From: Actinomycetes bacterium
GTDB taxonomy: Bacteria > Actinomycetota > Acidimicrobiia > Acidimicrobiales > RAAP-2
Assembly: GCA_021791615.1 (NCBI GenBank)
Contig: JAJYWG010000074.1
Span: forward strand, 1-41,945
Direction of reading: 5' to 3'
DNA: 41,945 nt
Shown here: positions 29,802 through 37,050 of the stretch, in pieces
Numbering within the stretch: position 1 is the first letter of the stretch
How the letters are laid out: each line of letters begins with the position of its first letter
Position numbers and translations under genes: made by a program
Notes under the pieces: model-generated
Told to the model about the DNA's origin: nothing
The model's database searches: none
What the model saw: the letters and a program-made list of their open reading frames with translations, nothing else

Positions 29802-31466
29802 ATGGCGGATCGGATCATCGGGCTCGACATCGGCACGAGTGCCGTGCGCGCCGCCGAGCTGGTGGTGAGCGCCGGCTCACGGCCGATCTTCGAGAACTTC
29901 GGCCAGGTGGGGATCCCGGTCGGGAGCGTCGTCGGAGGCGAGGTACGCGACCGGGCGGAGGTGGCGCGGGCCATCCGCCGCCTGTGGCACGACGGGGGGT
30001 TCTCGCACCGCAAGGTCGTCCTCGGCCTGGCCGGTCTGCGGGCCATCACCCGCGAGGTCGACATGCCGCCCATCCCTCCCGACGAGCTGGACGACGCCGT
30101 CCGGTTCCAGGCGGACGAGGTGATCCCGTTCCCCCTCGACCAGACCCAGATCTCGGCCAAGGTCATGGCCCAGTTCACCGACGCCGAAGGCGCCCCCCAG
30201 CTCCGGGTGCTCATGGCCGCCGCCCACCGCGAGCTCGTCGACGCCGCCGTCGCCGCCGCCCGGGATGCCGATCTGGAACCGATCGGCATCGACCTCAATA
30301 CGGCAGCACTGGCCCGAGCCCTCTACGACCCCACGTTCAATGCCGGCCCCGAGGCGATCGTCTCGGTGGGCGCCGGGCTCACCATGGTGGTCGTCCACCA
30401 GGCCGGCCAGCTCCAGTTCGTCCGGACGATCGACATCGGGGGTCAGAGCGTCACCCAGTCGGTGGCCGGAGCGCTCGACCTCCCGGTGGCAGATGCCGAG
30501 CTGGCGAAGCGCCGGCTGGCCGAGCCCGGCATCCACGACAGCCGGGCCGAGGATGCGGTTCGATCGGTCGTCGAGGAGCTTGTCGGCGAAGTCCACAACT
30601 CCGTACGGTTCTTCTCCTCGCTTCCTGGCCGCGGGATGCCGGCCCGCCTCCTCGTGACCGGTGGTGGCGCCAGGACCGTCGGGTTCATGCCCCGGCTTCA
30701 GGAGGGACTCGAGGTGCCGGTCCTGCCGGCCTCCCCGCTCTCCATGCTGGACAGCCGCCTTCCGGTGTCCCCCGAGGAGGCCGCGGCCATCGACCCGGTC
30801 GTGGCGGTGTCGGTCGGGCTCACCCTGCCCGACCCGGCTGGGAAGGCGTTCAACCTCCTTCCCAAGGAGGTCAGCGCCGGGTACGCCGCCAAGCGCATCT
30901 ACCGCGCCTTGGCGGCCGTCGGCGCGCTCCTCCTGGTCCTCATCGTGGCCGGCACCGTCTGGCGCATCCTGAGCGTCAACCACGCCCAGAGCCAGGTCAC
31001 CACACTCACCTCCACGTTGCACACCGTCAACACAGTCGAGATCCCCCACTACAACAAGGTTGTCCAGGCGAAGGCCGAAGTCAGCACGCTGAAGTCCTCC
31101 TACGAGCCACTCGTGTCCTTTGTGCCCGACTGGTTGGCCGTGCTCAACCAGCTCGCCACCTACATGCCAGCGACATCGGTGTTCTCCACGCTGAGCCTGC
31201 AGACTTCGACGCAGTCGGCAGCGGCCGCCAAGTCACCCGGTGCATCCTCGGTGATTGCGACCGGCTCGGGCCAAGTCACCGTGCCCTCCATCGCTGCGTA
31301 CGTTCATTACGGCAATACGATGGCCACCGTGCCCGACATCACCTTCGCACCTGCGAGCGGTTCAATTTCTTCCAACGGCGCAATCACGTTCCCCTCGACT
31401 TTTTCGGTGAACGGCGACGCTCGTAGCCGTCAAGCCCAGCTCTTCGCTAAAGGAGGCACATCGTGA
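29802..31466 (+). CDS. pilMN: PilM-PilN fusion, type IV pilus assembly
   Basis: 554 residues. Residues 1-348 are PilM, an actin-like ATPase: IIGLDIGTSAVRAAELVV (phosphate-1-like motif), RFQADEVIPFPLDQTQISAKV, GIDLNTAALARAL, IVSVGAGLTMVVV, FVRTIDIGGQSVTQSVA and LVTGGGARTVGFMPRLQE. Residues 349-554 are PilN: KAFNLLPKEV, the INLLP-type motif that normally opens PilN and binds PilM, then one membrane segment (about 369-390), a short coiled-coil-like stretch and a periplasm-like ferredoxin-type domain. In most bacteria these are two genes. The fusion removes the need for the PilM-PilN docking step. The stop overlaps the pilO start (GTGA). Confidence 0.93.
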   Translation: MADRIIGLDIGTSAVRAAELVVSAGSRPIFENFGQVGIPVGSVVGGEVRDRAEVARAIRRLWHDGGFSHRKVVLGLAGLRAITREVDMPPIPPDELDDAVRFQADEVIPFPLDQTQISAKVMAQFTDAEGAPQLRVLMAAAHRELVDAAVAAARDADLEPIGIDLNTAALARALYDPTFNAGPEAIVSVGAGLTMVVVHQAGQLQFVRTIDIGGQSVTQSVAGALDLPVADAELAKRRLAEPGIHDSRAEDAVRSVVEELVGEVHNSVRFFSSLPGRGMPARLLVTGGGARTVGFMPRLQEGLEVPVLPASPLSMLDSRLPVSPEEAAAIDPVVAVSVGLTLPDPAGKAFNLLPKEVSAGYAAKRIYRALAAVGALLLVLIVAGTVWRILSVNHAQSQVTTLTSTLHTVNTVEIPHYNKVVQAKAEVSTLKSSYEPLVSFVPDWLAVLNQLATYMPATSVFSTLSLQTSTQSAAAAKSPGASSVIATGSGQVTVPSIAAYVHYGNTMATVPDITFAPASGSISSNGAITFPSTFSVNGDARSRQAQLFAKGGTS

Positions 31467-32056
31467 GCGACGCTCGTCTACCTCTCGACATTCTCAAGAA
31501 GACCCCCGTCATCGTCTCAGTGGTCGTGGCCGTCGTCGTCGTGCTGATATGGCTCGTGGCGTTCTTCCTCCCACAGGGATCCAAGATCTCCAAGCTCGAC
31601 TCGCAGGTCCAGACACTCCAGTCCAAGGTGACGGCCGGCAACCAGAAGCTGGCCATTTTGAAGCGGGAATCGCTCACAAATTCGAAGCTCACCGCCGAGT
31701 TGGCCACTCTGAAGAACTACGTCCCGACAGCCCCTGACGTGTACACCTACATCGGGACGATCACAGCCACGGTCAAATCGGCGGGCTGCAAATTGGTGAG
31801 CTTGAGCCCGTCGGGAGAGGGGGCTGCCTCGAGCGGTTCGTCCTTCTATCAGATCCCCGTCGATCTGTCGGTGACCGGTACCTATGACCACCTCCTGCGG
31901 CTGATCTCCGACATCTACGCGCTCCCCCGGCTCACCATCATCCCGACGATGAATATCTCAGGGGGAGGACCCGGCACCAATCGATCCACGACACTCAGCG
32001 CGACCTTGGACCTGGAGACGTTCACGACTTCCCCACCCCCGACCAATGTCCCCTGA
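31463..32056 (+). CDS. pilO: Type IV pilus assembly protein PilO
   Basis: 197 residues with the PilO plan: short cytoplasmic N-terminus, one membrane segment (about 15-37, VIVSVVVAVVVVLIWLVAFF), a coiled-coil (KISKLDSQVQTLQSKVTAGN and on) and a ferredoxin-like domain with YQIPVDLSVTGTYDHLLRLISDIYALPRLTII, the most conserved PilO stretch. It pairs with the PilN part of the upstream fusion. GTG start inside the pilMN stop; 23 nt to the next gene. Confidence 0.93.
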   Translation: MSDARLPLDILKKTPVIVSVVVAVVVVLIWLVAFFLPQGSKISKLDSQVQTLQSKVTAGNQKLAILKRESLTNSKLTAELATLKNYVPTAPDVYTYIGTITATVKSAGCKLVSLSPSGEGAASSGSSFYQIPVDLSVTGTYDHLLRLISDIYALPRLTIIPTMNISGGGPGTNRSTTLSATLDLETFTTSPPPTNVP

Positions 32057-32079
32057 CGAGCCTGCAGGGAGGTTCCGAG

Positions 32080-32391
32080 ATGCCTGATCACCGCATTGTA
32101 CTGACACACCAGCCGCATTTGGTTGCCGCGAGCTCCAAAATGCGGACGCGAGCTGCGCGTTTGTTTGCTGCGGGAGCTGTCCTCCTCGGACTTGGGATCG
32201 CTGCCGCGGGTTGCAATGGCACCGGTGCTCGAGCACTCCCGAACCATCCATCAAGGGGCGTGCTGCTGCACGCCACGTCGTCCACGCCTACGTCGACGAC
32301 CACAACCACCCTGCCGCAATGCGGGGCGACGCGCGATCCTTTCGACCCCTCCAACTCCCCGCCACCTCCTGGTTCACCCGCAATCTGCTAG
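32080..32391 (+). CDS. PilP-like lipoprotein, apparently truncated by an IS
   Basis: 103 residues. A strong Shine-Dalgarno sequence (AGGGAGGT, 6 nt before ATG 32080) sets the start. The membrane-targeting part RTRAARLFAAGAVLLGLGIA is followed by AAGC, a lipobox; a long N-region precedes it. The mature part is short and Thr/Pro-rich and contains CGATRDPFDPSN, like the RDPF motif of PilP. Position right after pilO also fits PilP. The TAG stop (32389-32391) overlaps the first bases of an IS4-type terminal inverted repeat (32390-32410), so the reading frame was probably cut by the insertion, losing the C-terminal domain. Similarity to PilP is only motif and context. Confidence 0.65.
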   Translation: MPDHRIVLTHQPHLVAASSKMRTRAARLFAAGAVLLGLGIAAAGCNGTGARALPNHPSRGVLLHATSSTPTSTTTTTLPQCGATRDPFDPSNSPPPPGSPAIC

Positions 32392-32410
32392 CCCCAGTAC
32401 CGTTGAGTTA
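32390..32410. repeat. Left terminal inverted repeat of the IS4-type element
   Basis: Begins AGCCCCAGTACCGTTG; matches the reverse complement of 33815-33835 at 19 of 21 positions. Confidence 0.85.
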
Positions 32411-32590
32411 GGGACTTGGAGTTCTGGGGATCGTGAACCTCGGTGGTCCAGTGGGCTGCGGCCATGTTCGGTGCCGGGCGCGTTTTGCATGCCATCTCAC
32501 GTACTTGCGCTTCACGACGCTCGAGTTGGTGCGTAGCCGTCGGGCGGGGTTGAGCTGCTGCAGGAGGAGCGCGATGGCGTGGCGCCAGCT
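32408..32590 (-). pseudogene. IS4-family transposase, C-terminal remnant
   Basis: Minus-strand frame ending in TAA at 32408. It reads HAIALLLQQLNPARRLRTNS and then SVVKRKYVRWHAKRARHRTW and PQPTGPP, the usual PRVVKRK...KRAxHRxWPQPT tail of IS4-family transposases. The similarity fades upstream of about 32590, where the IS110-derived part begins. Confidence 0.7.
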
Positions 32591-32675
32591 GTGCTCAGTG
32601 CCCTGAACCGAAAATACTTGCGTGAGTAGTGCACTGACGTAGGGCGCGCGGGACCGGGGTGCGGGGCGGAGTCCC

Positions 32676-32696
32676 GCTCGGGACGCAGTCCCGAGC
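32676..32696. repeat. 9-bp inverted repeat near the IS110 fragment end
   Basis: GCTCGGGAC (32676-32684) and GTCCCGAGC (32688-32696) form a perfect hairpin with a 3-nt loop, just downstream of the IS110 transposase stop. It may be a transposon-borne terminator or end structure. Confidence 0.5.
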
Positions 32697-32711
32697 GTTC
32701 GGTAGCGCGGC

Positions 32712-33182
32712 TCAGGCCGCAGGGTTGAGCGTGACCTGGTGGTCGAGAGCCTCGAGTTGGCGAATGAGATCGCGGGTCTTGGCGCTGGTGTCGATCCGCC
32801 GCTCGTAGAAGTCTGCGCCGAGATCGACGTAGCGGGCGTTCGGATCGGAGAGCAGGTGCCCGACGATGACGAGGATCGAGCGCTCGATCGCGACGAGCGC
32901 CTTCAACTTTCCGGTGCGCTTCACGAGCCGTCGGTAGCGGGCGCCCAAGAAGGTGTCGGTCCCGGTGACCGAAGCCGCGGTTTCCCCGAGGACGCCTTTG
33001 AGGTAATGGTTGCCCTTGCCGGTCTTGGCGCCCCGGCTCTTGGAGCCTGACTGGACCGTGCGCGGCGTGACCTTTGCCCACGAGACGAGGTGACCGGGCG
33101 TGGGGAACTGGGCCATCTCGAGGCCGATCTCGGCGATGATCGCCTGGGCGGCGGGTCGCCCGATGCCGGTGATCTCGTCCAG
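32712..33182 (-). pseudogene. IS110-family transposase, C-terminal remnant
   Basis: 157 codons. LDEITGIGRPAAQAIIAEIG then MAQFPTPGHLVSWAKVTPRT and GKGNHYLKGVLGETAASVTG match the Transposase_20 domain of IS110 (helix-hairpin-helix, then SWAGLTPxxxxSGxKxxxGxxxKGN). A TGA two codons before the first matching residue and the lack of the DEDD catalytic domain show that it is truncated at its 5' end. Confidence 0.85.
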
Positions 33183-33239
33183 ATGTCAATGGCCATCAGA
33201 AATTCCTCACAGGCGGTCATGAATATTCCCCGCGGACGG

Positions 33240-33788
33240 CCGCGAGAAGTCCCCAGGGACGGCCACCACCCGGGCCTGCGGGAGGGCGGCCTGCTCGCCC
33301 TTGTTCACCCCCGGACGCCCGAAGTAGCTGGCGTTCTCGTCCGTGTCGGCCACATCGAGACAGGTCCCGTCGATCGCCAGCATGCGCCGACCAGAGAGGA
33401 ACACCCCCGGAGTGCCTTCGCCCCCGAGCGGCCTTGCGACCTTGGCGAACAGTGCCTTGAGGGGCTCTGCGCCGAGGCGTGCTCGCGCCTGGAAGATCGC
33501 CGACTTGGAAGGAAGTGCCGGAGGTTCTTCCCCCACGCTCCGCGAAAGGCCGTCGGTCAACAGCGCGAGCAGGTCTTCGTAGGAGCCCTCTGCGTGCAGC
33601 GCCATGCCGATCGCGAAGTACGTCATCGCCCGTGAGGGCAGTGCACGGCTTCGTTGCTCGGAGCGCTCGCAGCTCGCCACCACCTCGTCGACGAGCGAAG
33701 GAGAGAACGTGCGCGTCAGCACCCCCACCGAGACGAGGTCGGAGAGCCGGCGGTCTGATGCAGGTTTCCTCCAACCGGACCGGGGCAC
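33240..33788 (-). pseudogene. IS4-family transposase, N-terminal remnant
   Basis: About 180 residues: SLVDEVVASCERSEQRSRAL then PSRAMTYFAIGMALHAEGSY, PSKSAIFQARARLGAEPLKALF and MLAIDGTCLDVADTDENASYFGRPG match the Nterm_IS4 domain and the first DDE Asp (AIDGT). Similarity stops near 33250 (ARVVAVPG); the frame ends at 33207 in unrelated sequence. The second and third catalytic residues are missing. Confidence 0.85.
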
Positions 33789-33814
33789 ACGGTCGAACTA
33801 CACCATTGTGAGCA

Positions 33815-33835
33815 TAACTGAACGGTATTGGGGCT
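33815..33835. repeat. Right terminal inverted repeat of the IS4-type element
   Basis: Ends GGTATTGGGGCT; reverse complement of the left end with two mismatches. It lies 27 nt upstream of the transposase N-terminal remnant's start, as expected. The 200 nt between here and the terminator at 34035 hold no recognisable gene. Confidence 0.85.
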
Positions 33836-34034
33836 GAAGGCCCTCCGCATCACAAAGCCCGGCCGCTTCCTCGGCTTCGAGCTACCGACACCGCTCACGT
33901 AGTCCCAGGTCAGCGAACCGCGTAGTAACACGACCCCGAGAGTCCCTCGCGGTCCTTCTCCCTGGTCGCGCTCCATTTCCGGGGCAGTCGTGTGCTTATC
34001 ATCTCCGGAAGTCCGGGCTGAGAACACCTGGGCC

Positions 34035-34072
34035 ACGCGAAAGAACCCCGCCGGAGCGGGGTTCTTTCGCGT
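34035..34072. terminator. Perfect 17-bp hairpin terminator after the pilin gene
   Basis: Arms 34035-34051 and 34056-34072 pair perfectly around CGGA, with an A-rich/T-rich segment inside each arm. It lies 19 nt after the pilin stop on the minus strand and would insulate the highly expressed pilin gene. Confidence 0.85.
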
Positions 34073-34091
34073 GAGGCCTGTATGCCTCTGC

Positions 34092-34793
34092 CTATGTCAC
34101 GTTTTTGATTGTTTTGAAGTTTGTCTTTCCCTGGACCAAGGCCATTGTTGCTGCTGCCAATTTCGCCACGCTTGTGGCCTTGCAACCCGAGGGATATTTC
34201 GCTGTTCCCTTCTTCCATCCGTAGTAGTGGTTGCCAGGCTTGACAACGCCTGTCCCACCGCCAGCAGCGGCGGTCAGGGTGACTGTGGATCCCGTCTCGT
34301 TCATCGTCACCGCCCAACAGGCTGTCGTGCCATCAACCGCGGTCATGATCAAGATGGCTGCAGTTGTGAGCCCGGGCAAAGCCAAACCCTCGAGACCCAC
34401 GACGTTCTTCCCCGCTGTCGGGGCCACTGTCGCCTTCACGTACTTGATCGTCGTCTGTGTCGCGTGCATCGCAGTCACAATGGCTGTCGCTGTGTACGAC
34501 TTGGTTCCGGCTGTTGTTTTCGTGATCGGGAGCGCCGATGTCTTGGTGTAGAGAGCCGTCGCCGAGTCGATTGACGTCGTCAAGTTCGACTGGGTGGCCG
34601 TCTTCTTGGCTCCCGCCGTCACCCCGAGGAACGTCGGGATGGCGATGGCGAGCAGGATTGCCATGATCAGCAGGACCACCATGAGCTCGATCAGGGTGAA
34701 CCCTGCCTCGGCCCTCTCCTCGCTGCCGTCGCCTGTTCGCCCCATCGCCTGACGCAGCGCGCGCAGGCGCGCAACCGTTTTGCTGGTACTCAT
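34092..34793 (-). CDS. pilA: Type IV pilin (major-pilin candidate)
   Basis: 233 residues. A 31-residue hydrophilic leader ends in EERAEAG, followed by FTLIELMVVLLIMAILLAIA, the type III signal: cleavage after Gly31, Phe at +1 and Glu at +5. The mature part is Thr/Ala-rich, of low charge, with two cysteines (TACWAV and PSGCKA) that can form the C-terminal disulfide loop. It would be cut by a prepilin peptidase and polymerised by PilB. The ATG follows AGGGGGAA closely (strong ribosome binding site), and a strong terminator follows. The leader is longer than in most pilins but common in actinobacteria (my recollection). It is the only pilin-like gene in the window. Confidence 0.93.
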   Translation of the reverse strand: MSTSKTVARLRALRQAMGRTGDGSEERAEAGFTLIELMVVLLIMAILLAIAIPTFLGVTAGAKKTATQSNLTTSIDSATALYTKTSALPITKTTAGTKSYTATAIVTAMHATQTTIKYVKATVAPTAGKNVVGLEGLALPGLTTAAILIMTAVDGTTACWAVTMNETGSTVTLTAAAGGGTGVVKPGNHYYGWKKGTAKYPSGCKATSVAKLAAATMALVQGKTNFKTIKNVT

Positions 34794-34811
34794 TTACTTC
34801 CCCCTCTCGGA

Positions 34812-34843
34812 CGTACATCCGTATCTGTCAATTGCTATGTACG
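34812..34843. promoter_or_regulatory. 7-bp inverted repeat upstream of the pilin gene
   Basis: CGTACAT (34812-34818) and ATGTACG (34837-34843) flank an 18-nt spacer that contains TTGACA on the minus strand. It could be an operator for the pilin promoter. The rest of the 295-nt gap to the divergent gene is unassigned; AT-rich short segments occur near 34884-34914. Confidence 0.35.
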
Positions 34844-35088
34844 GACCCGGTGGCCCGTGGCACAATCTTACTCCTCGCCCAGCGAATTGTCCCGAAAATT
34901 TCTCGGAAATTCCTCCCGGGGCCGCTCTCGGCGGGCGTGGCCTCGATTTGCTCCGCGATCTCCACTACGCTGCAAGGGCACCGCCGACCGGCTGGAATGG
35001 CGGCGCGGCGGCAGGCGGCGGCAGGCCGTCTCACGGCAAAGGTGCGGGTGTCGGGTGCACCGGGCGGCACCGGGGAGGGAAGCGACGG

Positions 35089-36297
35089 ATGAGCATGCAC
35101 GATCCAACGGGTTCGAGCCGGGCCGACGAAGACACCGCTGACCTGGTGCGCTCGATCGCGCTCTCGTCGGCGCGCTTATGGGAGGACGTGCTGAGCCGTC
35201 TCGGACGATTGGAGCATGCCCAGGCCGAGCTGGCCCGCACGGTGGCCGGGATCCGCGGTGAGCTGACCTCTGGGAGCGCCGGAGCACTGTCGGCGACTGC
35301 CCCTGCCATCGGCGCACCGCCACCGCCACCGCCCCCCGGGTTCGGCCCGCCCACGGGCCCGGCGCCGAGCGCCGTCGACCTTCTCACCGGCGAGGCGATG
35401 CTTCCCCCTCCCCCGGCGGGGTTCGCGCCTCCCCCCCCGCCCCCCGGGTTCGGCCCGCCCCCCGGCCCTAGGGCTGAAGTCGGCTTGGACACCGCGCCAG
35501 AGCCGTTGTTCTACGTCCCACCGCTCATGGAGGAGGGTGGCCCGGCCGACGCGGCGTTACCACCCCCACCGCCGCCGGGGTTCGGCCCCTCGGCCGACAC
35601 GACGTTGCCGCCCCCGCCGCCGCCTGGGTTCTCCGCCGCTGACCTCAGTGGGCCAGGAGCCATCGGCGGTACACCCCTGGCGCCCCCCCCGCCGCCGGGC
35701 TTCGGCCCGCCGTCCGACGAAGCGCCGTCGGGGACCAATCCCGTCGACTCGCTCTTGGCCATGGAGCTCGGCCAGTCCGAAGCACCACCGCCACCTCCTC
35801 CGCCGCCCGGATTCTCGGCTTCTGACTTCGGAGGCGTCGACGAACCGCCGGGGGACCTCGGCGGACCGCCGCCTCCACCGCCGCCACCTCCACCGGGCTT
35901 CGCGTTCGACGCGGCACCCGATGCACCTCTCGGCGCACCGCCGCCACCTCCACCGGGGTTCGCGTTCGACGCGGCACCCGATGCTCCCGCGCCACCCCCA
36001 CCTCCACCGGGGTTCGCGTTCGACGCGGCACCCGATGCACCTCTCGGCGCACCGCCGCCACCTCCACCGGGGTTCGCGTTCGACGCCCCGCTCGACGCGC
36101 CCGCGCCACCCCCACCCCCACCTCCGCCGCCACCGTCGGGCTTCTCGCCGTCCGACTTCTCGGGCAGCGACGCGCTTGGCGGGAAGGTGGAGGTACCACC
36201 CCCTCCGCCCGGCGGCATGGGTTCGTCCGATGCCGCGCCGAGTGTGCCGCTCATCACCCCGGACTTCTTCGCCCGGGCCGCCCGCAAGCGCCACTGA
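35089..36297 (+). CDS. Proline-rich PPPPPPGF-repeat protein
   Basis: 402 residues. Residues 1-60 are a charged helical segment (DLVRSIALSSARLWEDVLSR, LEHAQAELARTVAGI) that may form a coiled coil. Residues about 65-385 consist of more than ten polyproline tracts each ending in PPPPGF, separated by acidic/small-residue spacers such as AFDAAPDAPLGA. The C-terminus is VPLITPDFFARAARKRH. There is no signal peptide or membrane segment. Polyproline tracts of this kind bind profilin or SH3 in eukaryotes; here no partner is known. ATG 35089 follows GGGGAGGGA by 8 nt. It is divergent from the pilin gene; a link with the pilus is only positional. Confidence 0.75.
   Translation: MSMHDPTGSSRADEDTADLVRSIALSSARLWEDVLSRLGRLEHAQAELARTVAGIRGELTSGSAGALSATAPAIGAPPPPPPPGFGPPTGPAPSAVDLLTGEAMLPPPPAGFAPPPPPPGFGPPPGPRAEVGLDTAPEPLFYVPPLMEEGGPADAALPPPPPPGFGPSADTTLPPPPPPGFSAADLSGPGAIGGTPLAPPPPPGFGPPSDEAPSGTNPVDSLLAMELGQSEAPPPPPPPPGFSASDFGGVDEPPGDLGGPPPPPPPPPPGFAFDAAPDAPLGAPPPPPPGFAFDAAPDAPAPPPPPPGFAFDAAPDAPLGAPPPPPPGFAFDAPLDAPAPPPPPPPPPPSGFSPSDFSGSDALGGKVEVPPPPPGGMGSSDAAPSVPLITPDFFARAARKRH
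35896..36110 (+). repeat. Imperfect tandem repeats of 54-60 bp in the proline-rich gene
   Basis: Four successive units start with codons for GFAFDA (A/P) and end in a proline tract; the first and third units are almost identical over 60 bp, the second is two codons shorter. They lie within a coding region, and unit length stays a multiple of three. Confidence 0.8.
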
Positions 36298-36299
36298 GC

Positions 36300-36321
36300 A
36301 GTGCCCCCGATCAGGGGCACT
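36300..36321. terminator. 8-bp hairpin between convergent genes
   Basis: AGTGCCCC (36300-36307) and GGGGCACT (36314-36321) pair around a 6-nt loop directly after the stop of the proline-rich gene and before the end of moaC. Bidirectional terminator candidate without a U-tract. Confidence 0.55.
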
Positions 36322-36344
36322 CGACATGTTTCAGTCGGCTCGGG

Positions 36345-36836
36345 TCAATGCTCGCCGGTGTCGGCGCGGCGCCAAGGGCCGGACTTCCCGCCGGACTTCT
36401 CCCAGAGTGCGACGTGCTGGATGGTCATCGTCCGGTCGGCCGACTTACACATGTCGTAGACGGTCAGTGCTGCGACCGAGCAGGCGGTCATGGCCTCCAT
36501 CTCAACCCCGGTCCGGTCAACGGTCTCCACTTGGGCTTCCACCTCGACGTGGTCGTCGCCGATGGAGAAATTCACCGCCACCGAGCCAACCAGGACCGGG
36601 TGGCACATCGGGATCAGCTCTGCCGTCCGTTTCGCCGCTTGGATGCCGGCGATGCGGGCCGCGGCCAGCACGTCGCCCTTCATGATGGCGTTGTTGGCCA
36701 CTTTGACCGTCGTCTCGGGGAGCATCGTCACTCGGCATCGGGCCAAGGCCCGGCGATGCGTCGGCTCCCGGGGCGTCACGTCCACCATGCGCGCCCCGCC
36801 CAGGGGATCGAGATGGGCGAGGTTCCTTTCAGCCAC
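36345..36836 (-). CDS. moaC: Cyclic pyranopterin monophosphate synthase MoaC
   Basis: 163 residues, normal length. MoaC makes cyclic pyranopterin monophosphate in molybdenum cofactor synthesis. ARMVDVTPREPTHRRALARC, IMKGDVLAAARIAGIQAAKRTAELIPMCHP (the conserved active-site stretch with KR and CHP), VDRTGVEMEAMTACSVAALTVYDMCKSADR (EMEA/MTA motif with catalytic Asp-Lys) are all intact. GTG start with TAGACT 6 nt upstream, so the mRNA is probably leaderless. No other moa gene is in the window. Confidence 0.96.
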   Translation of the reverse strand: MAERNLAHLDPLGGARMVDVTPREPTHRRALARCRVTMLPETTVKVANNAIMKGDVLAAARIAGIQAAKRTAELIPMCHPVLVGSVAVNFSIGDDHVEVEAQVETVDRTGVEMEAMTACSVAALTVYDMCKSADRTMTIQHVALWEKSGGKSGPWRRADTGEH

Positions 36837-36842
36837 CGGGCA

Positions 36843-36848
36843 AGTCTA
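36843..36848 (-). promoter_or_regulatory. -10 element (TAGACT) for moaC
   Basis: TAGACT on the minus strand ends 6 nt before the GTG start codon; leaderless spacing. Confidence 0.5.
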
Positions 36849-37050
36849 GGCCACCGGACCGCCAGCGCCCCAAGAGCGGGACCAGTTCCGGGCAGGCCCG
36901 GCCAGCCCCGGCCACGCCCGACTGACCCGGCCACGCCCGCGACGCACGGCGCGAAGGGGACACGCACCGCAACCGCACTGCTCCACCGGTTGGCACTCTA
37001 AGATTGAGAGTGCCAGAATGCGGCGCCGACCCGCGCAGAGAGGAGGACTG

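Larger units (their letters stand above)
32390..33835. mobile_element. Decayed IS4-family element carrying an internal IS110 fragment
   Basis: The ends 32390-32410 and 33815-33835 are 21-bp terminal inverted repeats with 19 matches. Inside, on the minus strand, lie in order an IS4-type transposase N-terminus (33240-33788), an IS110-type transposase C-terminus (32712-33182) and an IS4-type transposase C-terminus (about 32408-32590). The middle of the IS4 gene is gone. The arrangement is best explained by IS110 insertion into an IS4 element followed by deletions. No target-site duplication is visible beside the ends. Confidence 0.8.

Noticed and set aside
32376..33850. Target-site duplication of the IS4-type element
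   Set aside because: The bases beside 32390 and 33835 do not match over any length, so a flanking deletion, recombination or mutation must have removed it.
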